Shown in pieces: positions 1 to 11,400 of a stretch of DNA of 64,000 bases. The notes beneath the pieces were generated by a model. That model did not search any database and was not told the DNA's origin. It worked only from the letters and a program-made list of their open reading frames with translations. Made by a program: the position numbers and the translations under genes. Every line of letters begins with the position of its first letter. Within the stretch, counting starts at the first letter, position 1. The DNA comes from Brevipalpus yothersi (lineage: Eukaryota > Arthropoda > Arachnida > Trombidiformes > Tenuipalpidae), in NCBI GenBank assembly GCA_003956705.1, contig QZCP01000357.1, forward strand, positions 62,001 through 126,000, given 5' to 3'.

Positions 1-93
1 ACAGTTTATACAATTTGGCTGAAGGATGAAAAAGCTCTCTATGCAGTTGCCAGAGAGTATCTGGAATCATATTCTAAACCTCATAAAGCTTGA
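1..93 (+). CDS. C-terminal end of an unrecognised protein (partial gene)
   Basis: Frame 1 is open from the first base of the window for 30 codons and ends in TGA at 91-93. The peptide begins TVYTIWLKDEKALYAVARE and has an amphipathic, helix-like composition unlike the random ORFs nearby. A consensus AATAAA follows at 204-209, which fits a terminal exon and short 3' UTR. I do not recognise the family. The rest of the gene lies left of the window, so start, length and function are unknown. It could still be a chance open frame. Confidence 0.4.
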   Translation, partial: TVYTIWLKDEKALYAVAREYLESYSKPHKA

Positions 94-356
94 AATAAGA
101 TGCTAGATTGATGTAGAGTCGAAAGTAAAAACATGCACTGAACTTGAGAGAAATACATAAAGTAGTAGTAGAAGTGGAAAAATTGTGTGCTTGTAGATGC
201 TCGAATAAACCAATTCCTCTGTGACATGTTTCACAAACAAAATGCATCTTAATGCTCACTGAATAAATGAGCAACTTCACGAGCTACGTCTCTGTAAGTG
301 ATGAGAGATGATACTTTTCCCTAGATAATTTGATGATTTGGGAATTCAATGAGAGA

Positions 357-392
<36 letters not shown>

Positions 393-1259
393 GTATTTTT
401 TCTTCTTCTGCTCATAAGTTACTCGCTATGCATCCAGCAAAAAATGAAGAGACAGTAGAGAGAGCATCCTTTTTACTCTGGTCGATGGATTAAAAGCTTT
501 AATCTAATTCCAGCACACATAGAGTATCATGAATCTGTGCTCTATTCTGAAACTGATTCCAGAACGCAAGATTTGAAAAAGAAAGAGCTCAAAAGGCTCC
601 TTAAATCCCATGGCTATGGATCCCACAAATCCTACAAGTGTACAACATGTGTATGGCAGGAGGAATGGGGATTGCATTGAAGGGAAATGGAGAAAGCTCA
701 TCATTCCGCTGCCAGTTTATCGATTGGAAAAAACTTTTCATACCTAAATTAGAGAAGTTGCCAACAAGTGACATGCTCTTCAAGTGACAGATTCGAAATT
801 TATCGGGGGAAAGAAGGTGGCCATGCCCAAGCAACGTGACTTATAACTCAGTATTGACCACACAATTATTTAGCTATACTAAATTTAGATAGATGCCTTA
901 GTAGAATTCTGAGAGTGGTCGATGCTCACACACACACAGAATGATTTTTCTCTCTCAAATTACAATTCCCTGTAATCACGTTGAGTTTTTCGCCTTGTCC
1001 GACCAACAGAGAAGAGGAGTTTTTGTCTTCTCCATCATTCATGAGGTTTATATGCTAAATTGTCTGTATTGTGTTCTTGTTAAAAGAGAGTAGATAAGAG
1101 AATCCATAATTACCATGAGGAACTTATTGAGCAAAAATGAGGTTCGAAAATTGTCCCTTTCTTCCCATACTTTCAACTGAACTGTGGGATGAGTTCCATT
1201 TAAATTTCATCATATTTTTTCTCTTCCTACTATCCACAAAATTTTCTCTCAGTCAGTAG
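94..1259. other. 3' UTR, intergenic DNA and possible 5' part of the bZIP gene
   Basis: Contains a GA microsatellite at 362-389 and no ORF recognisable as a known protein. An ATG at 1138 opens a short frame that includes the residues ELWDEFHL, weakly like the LWDKTL stretch before the DLDEFL motif of PAR bZIP proteins. It is not in the frame of the DEFL exon and no clear donor joins them, so it is not annotated as an exon. Confidence 0.4.
204..209 (+). terminator. Candidate polyadenylation signal of the left-edge gene
   Basis: AATAAA lies 111 bases after the TGA at 91-93. A second, similar AATAAA follows near 261. Either could end the left-edge transcript. Confidence 0.35.
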
Positions 1260-1817
1260 GCGAAAGAGTGAATTTGATGAATCTAGATGAATTTTTGGTG
1301 GAAAATGGTGTCGACTATGATTACATCAGTACCATTGAAGATGATCAAACAGTGAAAGTTGAATTCAGGTAAATATCGATATAATCTCATCAAAGTGTTC
1401 CCATGAACTGCTTGCTTTGAGTGTTTTTTTTTGGTCTATCATCTTTCCTGATTTTATTTGTATTCCTTCACACAATTCAGTGCTCTGGATATTGCTCTCG
1501 CTACACGACCAGGCAGTGAATCAGATTTTGATCCATCAAACGCACGATTCAGTGAGGATGATCTACGCCCCCATCCTATAATGAAAAAATCTCGAAAGCA
1601 ACATGTGCCTGATACAATGAAGGATGCTCGATATTGGGCCAGAAGAGCGAAAAATAATATGGCTGCAAAGCGATCTCGAGAAGCTCGAAGATTGAAGGAA
1701 AATCAAATTGTACTTCGAGCAAGTTTTTTGGAGAGAGAAAATGCTTGTCTCCATGAAACAGTACAAAAGCTTCGAGAAGAAAATGATCAACTCAAGAAAA
1801 TGTTGAATCCCACTTGA
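1260..1817 (+). CDS. PAR-type bZIP transcription factor (HLF/TEF/DBP/Pdp1-like), 3' exons
   Basis: Two exons are supported: about 1260-1368 (donor gtaaat) and 1481-1817 (acceptor attcag, stop TGA). The first encodes NLDEFLVENGV, matching the conserved DL(D/E)EFLxENG motif of the PAR family. The second encodes FDPSNARFSEDDLRPHPIMK, the PAR segment, then YWARRAKNNMAAKRSREARR, the DNA-contacting basic region with the NxAAKRSR signature. A short leucine zipper follows with leucines near heptad spacing. Family members bind TTAYGTAA-type sites as dimers and act in circadian, growth and metabolic transcription. The joined exons give about 148 residues; an ATG at 1277 could start a short isoform, but a 3' splice site (gtcagtag) sits just before it, so more 5' exons are likely. 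Family call is secure; the gene start is not. Confidence 0.85.
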
Positions 1818-3288
1818 ATTAAGTTTGAAACAAAGTTTTCATTCTTCATTAAAGGACCCAGTATCGGAGATGAAAGATCCCTACGCACTCTGTGGAAGAA
1901 TGGAAAGTTTCATATAAGCCTCCTGATGGATTCCCACGATTGATCTCGAAGAGTCTATTCTATTTTTCTAGCCTAAGACTTTAGTCCAACAATTCAGACA
2001 GCTACCTATTTTGAGCTTCATTCGATCTCATACAGGCCATGAAAATGGAATCTTGATCATCTATCTATCGTAACTTATGAGCTTCTAATCGTCAAAAGTG
2101 ACACCCACGTTGAGTATCAGCAAGAAAATAAGTACAAATGTCATTTATCACTGTGGACTGAGCTCCTCTCTGAAATAAAAAATAAGAAACGATATTGCGT
2201 CGAATTAGATTTAGAGTGTAATCATTCTATCGCCAATAGTGTGACAAACTTTGCCTTCGTATTTGTAGAAGTGAATTTTTGATGAACGAATTCTCTGATC
2301 CTATTTCGATTTTTGCTACAAACTTTTGTCACATTTTCTTGAGCTCAGGGCAAAAGTTTCCCGTGCTAAAATGAAGATTAGTAAGTCCTTGTTTGCTAAT
2401 TTTGAAGAAATTAAATACACTGGGAACACTAGAGAGGTGAAGGTGTAGGCGAAATGTGAAGAATACCTGACTGATATAATTACATTTGTAAGAACAAACG
2501 TTAAAATTTTTAGCCCGGAGAAATTGTATTAAAACTATGCGTAAGCGTATTGAGGGTCACACACAGAATATAGAACTTCGATGAGTTTTCTCAGACTTAA
2601 AAAGGATATATGTGAAGAAGCACCCAAAATCATAGATGAAAGGATAAATATCTTGATAGAATTTCAAGATTTAGTCTCCTGAATAAATTCGCTCAATTCT
2701 CAGAAAATGTGTCGATTAACAATTAAGACACTTCCAAAATTGTCCAAAATACAAGGTGATGAGAATAAAGGAATCGATACCCTTCTTCAATTATGTCGCT
2801 GATATTTAATTTTTTTCAAATATGCAATGCAAAGGCTAAACAGTTCTTCATATCTGGAATGAAAAAATTGAAAGGAAAAAAAAGTGGACCAATAAAATGA
2901 CAGAATATTTACAGATTCACACAATTTCTCGCAAATAAGATTATAACATCTCATTTAAAAGGAAAAAATAGTCAATATTTTAGCCATTTATTGCGGGAAA
3001 AGATAAAAGAACAATGTTCCTGTGAGGCTGAAAGAAAAATTGACAATTATGAATAAAAAAAATGAATTAGAAATGATTATCAAGTGAGAGGCGCTAAAAG
3101 CTCAACAAAAATTTTTTCCCGCAAAATGATAATGTTTGTGTTTTGTTGATCAATCTCGTGCTGATCTTAATCTGACATCGTAATTCATTTAATATTAAAG
3201 GGTCGTAGCGGGAACTTGAAGAGAAAAGTTTTCGATTAATTGGTGTGTAAGCATATGATTTGTGCAGATTGATTGTGAATCATACACA
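1818..3288. other. bZIP 3' UTR and intergenic DNA upstream of GINS1
   Basis: About 1.5 kb of AT-rich sequence with stop codons in all frames. No ORF, RNA gene or repeat array could be recognised. Confidence 0.6.
2174..2179 (+). terminator. Candidate polyadenylation signal of the PAR bZIP gene
   Basis: AATAAA about 360 bases past the bZIP stop codon, followed by an A-rich run. Confidence 0.35.
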
Positions 3289-3983
3289 ATGAATGGTGTT
3301 GATAAGTGTGTTAGTTTGGTGAAAGAGATCAACAATGCAAAAACTGATTTCCTGCCTCCATATAATCAACGGGTTGTTGATGAATGTATCTCGGCAATCG
3401 ATTCACTGAATCGGGACAATCAGCGAGATGGGGATGATCCAGCTGTCACCGAGGATGATAATAGAGTGTTGAAAGTTCGAGAATCAATGATGAAATTCAT
3501 GAAAAGATGTCTTCTAGCCTATCAGTAGGTATATGCAGTGGAGTAATTGAACTTTTTTGCTGTTCAATTGAATTTTCATTTATTGGTATTGCCTAATACA
3601 CATATCATTCACTTTGTCACTTTTTCCATAGTAATGAAAGATTGATGCGAATCAAACGTTTGAGGTGGGAATTTGGAATTGATTTGCCTGAGGAGGTAAC
3701 ATGTAACTTTTCGGAGCGAGAAAAACAATGGTTCAATACGTATTGTGAAAATATGGATTGGTATATGTCCCATTTGAATGACAGTAAAGGATGGGATCTT
3801 ACACTCCATAGAACGGCTCCAAAGAGAATCTATATACAAGTAAAATGTACCAGTGACCATGGTGAATATCGTCTTGATGATGGTACCGAGATTGTTTTAG
3901 AGAAAGACAGTATCCACTATTTACCTTTTTCACAATGCGAAAAACTCATACAGATGGGAATATTCGCTCAAATAATAGACTGA
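3289..3983 (+). CDS. GINS1: GINS complex subunit PSF1 (GINS1)
   Basis: Two exons, 3289-3524 and 3632-3983 (donor gtaggt, acceptor ttccatag), encode 195 residues against 196 in human PSF1. PSF1 joins SLD5, PSF2 and PSF3 in the GINS ring, which with CDC45 and MCM2-7 forms the CMG replicative helicase in the nucleus. The helical A domain includes the family motif at the exon junction, RLMRIKRLRWEFG. The C-terminal B domain ends IYIQVKCTSDHGEYRLDDG, then a block matching the LKKNSQHFLPRWKCEQLI region of the human protein. The ATG at 3289 aligns with the normal PSF1 start; an in-frame GTG at 3262 was not chosen. The gene lies between bZIP and WDR43-like genes on the same strand. No missing domain is apparent. 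Confidence 0.95.
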
Positions 3984-4759
3984 GCTTCATCTTCCCTAAT
4001 AGAATATACCGGAGAGTTATGTTGTCCAACTATATAACTATAATTTTTGATACTGAAAACTCAATAAGATGCATGTACTTGTTATCAAATATTTTCAAAT
4101 ATCATCCAGTCGAATCTAGAATAGGAAGAATTTTCATCCGAAAACTTCTGAATGGAAACCACGTTCCTCATGATCTCAGCTCTTCCCTATCCCTTAAATG
4201 AGATCATAAGAAAATCATGACTCCAACGAATAAAAAAAATCTCTAGACCCTCAGGTTTGGATCAATTTTAATTGTGTAGCTATCATCATCAACAATCCGC
4301 TTCAATTAGACAAACTGAAAAGTTTGTCAAGTCAATAAGTTTCCAACACGCCATCAACCTACTATACGAAAATGTGACTAGACGATAGCTACCAATCATC
4401 CGATTAATTTTGAAATCTAGTCATTAATTTATATATCTTCGATTTGACAATGTGAATCTGAGCAATCAGAAACCTCGACGGTAAAAATGTTTCTCGGGGT
4501 AGAGAGAGATCGTCAAACACAATCAGCATCCATGTCCAGATCCTCAAGTTTTAAACTTGACGCGCTGCATGTGCAGTCATAAAACTATAGCAACAATGCC
4601 GCGGGGTTGATAAAGTGTATTACAGCCGCTGAACACAGATTGTGTGATTTGCCGTGCTCCACGTGTTTACGCTGATTGTTGTTGAGTTTGTAAATGTGTT
4701 AAATTGATTTTAATTGTGATTCCCAGTAGCCTTTGTAAGGCTTTATAGATTGAGTGATA
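3984..4759. other. GINS1 3' UTR and promoter region of the WDR43-like gene
   Basis: No WD40-like coding sequence is seen in any plus-strand frame here. In-frame stops precede the ATG at 4760, the nearest (TGA) three codons upstream. The GC-richer stretch around 4590-4660 may belong to a promoter, but no defined element was identified. Confidence 0.5.
4229..4234 (+). terminator. Candidate polyadenylation signal of GINS1
   Basis: AATAAA 246 bases after the GINS1 stop, leading into a run of eight A residues. It leaves about 525 bases before the next start codon. Confidence 0.4.
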
Positions 4760-6426
4760 ATGTCTTATAAGAGTAGACGGAAAAATAAAACCAATTCAAT
4801 TAACAACAAAATCATTGAGCCATTGCAAAATGATGCTCAAGTTGTTGGTCCTGGACAAATGGCACAGTAAGTGATCATTGATTAATTGGACATCTTTGAA
4901 GGAATGATTTTGTATGGTACTGATTAGTTGATTGATTTGTTGTTGCCTTAATAATTGGCTAGTTTGTTGTTGCTTCCTTGGTCTGTTTTCTATCAGAATT
5001 TGTTTCCTTGAAATTTTCCTCAGATCATGTAGAGTATGATCGTAGCTTTTTAATCGCATGCTTTTGATCGCTTCAGTTGTATTGAGATTACTTGATGATC
5101 TTGACTGATGAACTAATCTTAATCTTTTTTCTCTTCCTCCAGTCTAACTAGACCTATTGTCAATGGTGTCAAGCTGAGAGGACCTCGAAAACGGAAACAT
5201 GTTGACAGTCAATCCGAAGGACTCAGTTTAGATGAAATGATGACCGAAAATGAGAAGAGACCTCATTTGGATTTAAATTTTGAAAGTGATGATGGTACAG
5301 CTACATTGAGAAAATCAAAAGATTCTGCTGAGATTCCAAAAACTGATAGTTTATGCCATATTTTAGTGCAAGGCTTACAGAGTCAAAATGAACGAATGAT
5401 ACAGACTGCTCTTCAAAGAAGTGATCCAACTTTGATACGAAACACCATCAACAGTCTTCCCAACGATATGATCGAGCCCTTGTTAACTCATCTCCATAAG
5501 TTTTTCTTCTATAAAGGTGAAAAAAATCGTACTTTCATTCAGTGGCTAGAGCAATTAATGAGGATTAAATTATCGATTATAATCACTGTGAGTACAATCT
5601 TCACTCGATTCAATACAAGCATCACCATTTTATTATGTGTGCATTTCATTCCAGACTCCTAGCATTCAACAACAATTAGCCTCAATCAGAGAATTATTGC
5701 TAGCTCGATGTGAAATATATGAACGTGTTTATATGCTGAAGGGTAAACTAAATTTGATAACTGATCAGGTCAGTAATGGTCTCTATGATGGAGTTTTGTT
5801 GTACCTCAAACTGCACAAATTCCTTTCAGAGATATTCCTTAACTTTGATACTAACAACCTTATCAGATAAGACTTTTCAACTCACATTTTTTTGTTCTCC
5901 CTCCAGATTGATAAAAATTCCTCAGATAAGGGTAATAATTCTGGGGCGAAAATTGTTTATAATGAATCATCATCAGAAGATGAAGAATCTAGTGACGAAA
6001 AGAATGATAACAAAGGATCAGAAATTGATTCGGATATGGACGAATTAGAAAAAATGAATTTAATGGGTGAGTTTCAAAGAATTCCTGGTCCAAACTTTAC
6101 AAATCATTAGAAAATCTGAATCATCTGCCTAATTATTTCCTTGAAATATGTGCTTCAGCTATAAGCAAAAAACGGGATAAAATTTTTAATTACTCTTCTT
6201 GTTATTCTCAGAACTCTCCGACCAAGACGAAAATGAAAATGACGAAAGTGGGGGAGAATCTAATGATGGAGATTCAGCAGATGATCATGAGGGAGTACAG
6301 AATGAGCAAAAAAACGATGAAGAGGAGGAAGAAGAGGAGGAAGACGAAGAAGAAGAAGACGATGATGAAGATCAAAATGACAGTGATTCGCCTGAGAATG
6401 AAGAAGAAGCAGAAAGTTCTGACTGA
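4760..6426 (+). CDS. WDR43: WDR43/UTP5-like SSU processome protein, Utp12 domain only
   Basis: Five exons (4760-4866, 5143-5587, 5655-5768, 5907-6066, 6212-6426) with consensus GT-AG borders keep one frame and encode 346 residues. Residues about 105-222 form a Utp12 domain, starting LCHILVQGLQSQ and ending GKLNLITDQ, close to the human WDR43 GKL(I/Y)LLITQ segment. Before it are a basic NLS-like patch (KLRGPRKRKH, 46-55) and LSLDEMM, matching the LSMEER motif before the domain in WDR43. After it come KIVYNESSSEDEESSDE, as in WDR43, and a long Glu/Asp tail. WDR43/UTP5 belongs to the t-UTP/UtpA complex that starts pre-rRNA transcription and processing in the nucleolus. The oddity is that the usual N-terminal WD40 propeller, over 350 residues, is absent, and GINS1 lies directly upstream. 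It could be a split gene, a domain-loss form or a duplicate. Confidence 0.88.
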
Positions 6427-6448
6427 TATATCTGCTTTATATTTTTGC

Positions 6449-6454
6449 ATTAAA
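6449..6454 (+). terminator. Candidate polyadenylation signal of the WDR43-like gene
   Basis: ATTAAA 23 bases after the stop codon; rather close, so a downstream site may also be used. Confidence 0.25.
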
Positions 6455-7428
6455 GTTTTCTCTATTGGTTATCAATCATCATCTGGATCAATATTTCGGA
6501 GCATTTTTTGCTCTCCAAATTTGTTATCGAGACTGGAACGACAGTATCAATATTTTGATATTCGCATGTACTTGACTGCGTGTACAATGAACCATTCTTT
6601 CATCGATAACTTTTTGTTTCCGTTGCCATTTTATCGCATGACTTGGACTGTTCAGAGAATATTTCGAATTCTAATCAATAAGTATACACGACACATTTAG
6701 TTTCAGCCTGCCAGGGTCAAAATTTTTTTTACATTCATGATAATGAGAGGAGATGGGAATAGACAATCTTTGGCTAAAACTAAGCCAATATTCCTATCTA
6801 TCTGTATCTATCTATCCTAACTGTTCAATGGAAAAGTTCTGGTTTACAAGTGGTTGAAAATTCTTACGGGCATCCTGTATGCGGTTCTACGTCTTCCAGA
6901 CGAAATAAGCAATGGTAATGATCAATTTATTTATTTATTCACCTTATTGATACGACTCATACAGATACATCGTATTCTGATTATGAAATTACCAAGATAA
7001 TTGCGAGGTGTATTCATTAAGTGAAGGGTCATTTTCATAATTGACAATGTGTGAACATCACTTTGACTATCATTCATACAAGTTATTAGTTGGTCACGAA
7101 CAATGTGAATTGCAAAGGCTTTCTTCTAGACTAATTAGATCTTTTTTCTTCATCTCAAACTCAATGAGTTCGAGAAAGTGTCGATACATGTATCTACACT
7201 TGATTAGCAAAAAAAAGGCTTGATACTTCTATGGCTCATTATCTGACTGGTGAGAAGTAGAACATTTTTCTGTCTAATTGATCGAATGAGAGGTGAAAAA
7301 AGAATCAATATCTGGATCACCATTATGTTGAGTAGCAAATTAAATATTTACATGCAGGAGCGTTTACAAGTTTTGTAATGAAAATACATTCTCATGACCG
7401 ATTCTTAGAATTACTTGACGATGAAAGC

Positions 7429-7431
<3 letters not shown>

Positions 7432-7482
<51 letters not shown>
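7432..7482. repeat. (GA)n microsatellite
   Basis: About 25 uninterrupted GA units, between the convergent 3' ends. Confidence 0.95.
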
Positions 7483-7485
<3 letters not shown>

Positions 7486-7841
7486 TACATGAATAATAAT
7501 AGGACCAAAAATATTTGTATATTAATATATATCGACGTCCTTACAATCAGTGGTGAGAAATTGTTTGTGTTTTGGCAAATGTGTGATTCATGAAATTTTT
7601 CTCCTTGGATGACACTACATGACTGACGATTTATCAATTAATTTGTACATTTATACATTCATTTTTACTTTTACGATGATTAAATGAAAGGACTTGAGTT
7701 GTTGCTGTTGTTGGTGTATTTGGAGTGGATACAGCTTGAGTTGGTGATGGTTGGGGATAGAGAGAGGATCTTGAAGGCTTAGTTAATTAATAATTAATTA
7801 ATTAATAAATTTGGTTGATTTTTCCTGATCAAGGTCTGAGA

Positions 7842-7847
7842 TTTATT
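7842..7847 (-). terminator. Candidate polyadenylation signal of gprs
   Basis: TTTATT on the plus strand is AATAAA on the minus strand, about 220 bases beyond the gprs stop at 8066. Confidence 0.35.
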
Positions 7848-8065
7848 TTTGGCCGGTCTCGAGAGGTGATGAAATTATTTCGACATTTTTAATCAGAATT
7901 CCAAATAACTTCTGATAAGGTACAATAATTAGTGACGATAAAATTTAAAATCTTGTTCTTGGCCCAGCGTAGCGTTTATGTCGATTCATCCATACTTTGG
8001 AGGTTGAGGCTATAACTTTTATTGTGAATTTCGAACATTGTCCAATAACTGGAATATCTTCAAAT

Positions 8066-8425
8066 TCAAGCCCCATCCAGCAATGTTTTGGCCCTCCTGA
8101 AAGGTCTGGATGATCTTCTTTTGCCCAACTTTTCCTTCCAATTATCAGTTTTTTTGCTTCCTTCCTTTGAGCGTTTCAATTTTTCCTCCTTATTTGTACT
8201 ACTACTCGCTGTGCCACTGGCTCCTGATGAGACATGATTCAAATCAGAATTGGAAATCGTTGGTATATATCCACTGGTACTTGTGGATGCTGAACGTTCC
8301 GATCTGATTCCTTGTCGCAAGCTGAGCAGATCACTTCCAGCAATATTCAGTGCATGAGGCAAAGTCATTCTCCGGAAACGATTTGGTGATTCTATCTTGC
8401 GCATATCCACACTCCTTGGATCAGC
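8066..8425 (-). CDS. gprs: gprs terminal exon 7
   Basis: Starts ADPRSVDMRKIESPNRFRR, matching the ADPESxDPxKxSPN block after BACK in insect gprs, then a Ser/Thr-rich and finally Arg/Lys-rich tail ending AKTLLDGA. The stop is TGA at 8066-8068. No GT donor that would skip the stop was obvious. Confidence 0.8.
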   Translation of the reverse strand, partial: ADPRSVDMRKIESPNRFRRMTLPHALNIAGSDLLSLRQGIRSERSASTSTSGYIPTISNSDLNHVSSGASGTASSSTNKEEKLKRSKEGSKKTDNWKEKLGKRRSSRPFRRAKTLLDGA

Positions 8426-11400
8426 CTGAATAAATGATGAAATGTTTTTGTATTAGATTTTCCTCGAAATCAAGTGATTGAATTTAAGAGAAAAATTTAT
8501 CGCCAGAAGATTGTGGTAGAAGAAGAATACCTAGATATCTATTAGAGAAAACTGCGTTGAATTACAAAAAAAGTGCAAAAGTGCAAAAGCCACTGACTCA
8601 AATCTGAGAATCTCAACGCAAAAGTATTAAATTTACATGTATTTAAGGCCCTAATCAAGCAAAAATAGCATGTTATTGGACTGAAAATGAGTGATAGCTG
8701 TTTGTTGTTTTAAAATTTTATACATTATGAGTGAAAAAACTTATAATGAGGTGCACCTGTACTCATCACTCTTACATATATTCGCATGAAGTCCCAAGAG
8801 TCAAGAACTATTTTGAACTATTTCTCCCAAGTGAACAATTTATCACCTAGGATTTCCAATGTCGTAATTCTGAGGTGATGAGGAAAATAAACTCAATCAG
8901 ATATCAAGTAACCCATAGAATGATGAATAGATTCTTAGAGTATGGATCATATGGTGAAGCTAATGAAGTTCAAAGATGACAACAAATATGGTGAGGTGGA
9001 ATCCTTATCGAAAAATTGAAAAAGAAAAATTGATTATTCTGAATTTGTCAAAGTCAAAACCTGGAAAAAAATTTGGTTCTCAGAAGACATTCCAAATGAC
9101 CGGGAAAAAAGTCAGGATTCCTACGAATCAGTTTTACGAAACGCTCATATCACTGGCATAAAAACTGAAGAACCTGTTGATCATATTTATCTTTAAGTTT
9201 GATTTTAGTATGAGAGAACGAGAAGTTCATTACTAAAGCCCTGCTATTTGGGTATCTTGACTTTTCGGAGTAGCCATTGTAAACAGGAGCCAAGCTCAAG
9301 ATTGATGATTGAAGATCTATGGTATTTGTTGGAATATTTCTCATAATTATTGAGGCACTCAAATGACAAGATCATAAAGAACCACCAGAGAATGGAATAT
9401 GAAGGATAAAATATTGATTTCTGACTCAAAAATAACTTGGTCACTTAAGTGTGTGAATACAAGCGAATCAATTTATCACTCGCAGGATCATCAATTTTTT
9501 CGTTGGGAACAACTTTCAAGATGGACTGAAAACCTTATCGTTCAGAACATACAGGATGGAATTTTATCATGAAAATATGCAACTTTGTCTCTTCAATTTT
9601 TTCATCTCTTTATCACTCAGAGTATAGCCTCAAGAGTCATCAAGAGATTCTCTGATTGCCATTCCATTTCCTTATCCAGTATTCCCAGAGAAAAATCATA
9701 CAGCTTCCTCACCATTAAATCTCAATATCAACCCAACCGGTATCAAAAGATCAAAGTGAGGATTTCACTTGTGCTATAGAAAATAAATTTCTCAACCTCA
9801 AACCACACGATGATAAGAATTGAATGACCAGGAAACATGATCTTTTACAACCCATCTATCCTCTGTTTTCTCTCTCTCCCTCTCTCTCTCTTTCTCTCTC
9901 TATTCTCAGACACAAACAAGCAATTGTACACTCATCCAGAATTTAATGGATTTTTTCACTCAATTCGACATCACAAAACTTATCAAAAGCACTTCTCCCA
10001 TATCTTTTATACACTCTATATATCTATACCATTGAATGAATGAAGATATACAGAAAAAGAGAGGAAAAGATGAATTTAGCCTCTTATTGCTGCTCCAATT
10101 TCATCAAAGAATTTTTTCTCTTTCTCTTTCTCTTTCTCTCTCACACACACACATACACTACTTTGGACGCTTCCAAGACGATCCTTACTTCTTAGTTGAC
10201 GACTACTCCATTTACACTACTATCCATTGTCACTGAACCAATCAAATTTGACAACTACAAATGGATGGAAGAGAAAGAAAAAGAGATGAAGATGGAAAAA
10301 GGATCGATTCGCTTCCACGCTTTGACATGAACCGTTATTTGGTTCATCATTAGATACTGGATGCTATGTACTCAGTTTGTTCTGACCACAAGCTTTTATT
10401 GGATATCTGGTAGTATACATCGCTCTATATCCTCATTTTGTATCTACCAATCAAGGGAATTATTATTGAATCCATTCAAATGCAAGAGGGTCGATGAGAG
10501 AGAGAGAGAGAGAGAGGATTTCTCAATCCACATCATGTTGATGATAATGATTTCATTAAACACTAGGATTCAATTAGTATTAAATATACAAACACACTCA
10601 AACTCATGGAGCATGGAAATCATGCTCTTTTTAGTTTTCAATAGATCATATATAGTGTTTGGAATTAAATTTCACTTTCGTCTGTTGGATTATTTGTTCA
10701 TATCTGTTTGGACATGGACATACATAAATGCACACACAGACATTACTATTCATTTGAATCAAGAAAAATTGAACTTCAGTCTGATTAAAAGTGTGTTATG
10801 TGGAAGTGCACATTTGCCTGTGTAGTGATAAAAGTCTGAAATTTTGAGTTCAAAGCTCATTTGCATAAAATGATAGGTAAATAGTCTTTAGAGATTTGCT
10901 TTTAGGCTCTTGAAAATGAGGTTTACAGTAAAAAGAGAGAGAGAGAGAGAGAAAGGCTTCGTACATATACACAGCTGAAAGCTTTTAGCCGTAATATGCT
11001 TGAATTCTTTCAAATCTTTCCACATCTACTCTATTTTTCAGCCCCCTTCATTGGAAAAACAGCCACTCAATCTTCCTGTCCTCCCACTTGGATTCCAGAT
11101 TCCAAAATGACTGTTGCATGATGTTCTGGGTGAAATTAATTGCGATAAAATACTGGCAAAATAATAGTCGGTTGTCACTGGTGGCAATCAAGCATCGAAC
11201 AATTTCACTTTCACTTCTATTTCTATCACCCCAAACACCCACTCATCCAACAAGTTCTTCAGAATTATACTCACTATCACACATGTGCATGTGTATATAC
11301 TCATCAGGATGAACTGTTGGAATAAATTTCTATACACATACATTTGTATGTGTGAATTCGAAGTTATCCATATAACATTTCAATTCTCTACACTTTACAT

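Larger units (their letters stand above)
6427..8065. other. Convergent intergenic region between WDR43-like and gprs
   Basis: Holds the 3' ends of two converging genes. Contains a (TCTA)-like run near 6797-6822, a GA tract at 7432-7482 and a TTAATTAA-rich patch near 7785-7810. No coding sequence was recognised. Confidence 0.55.

Noticed and set aside
601..834. 77-codon minus-strand frame with three cysteines near its end
   Set aside because: No complete zinc-binding pattern, alternative start only and no splice context.
3262..3288. Upstream extension of GINS1 by nine codons
   Set aside because: The extension begins with GTG; the ATG at 3289 aligns with the normal start of PSF1.
7378..7637. 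Short open frames on both strands around the GA tract
   Set aside because: Both are kept open only by the absence of stops within the dinucleotide repeat.
10361..10825. 154-codon open frame in gprs intron 6
   Set aside because: Contains an Arg-Glu run from a GA tract, no recognisable motif, no coding-like composition.
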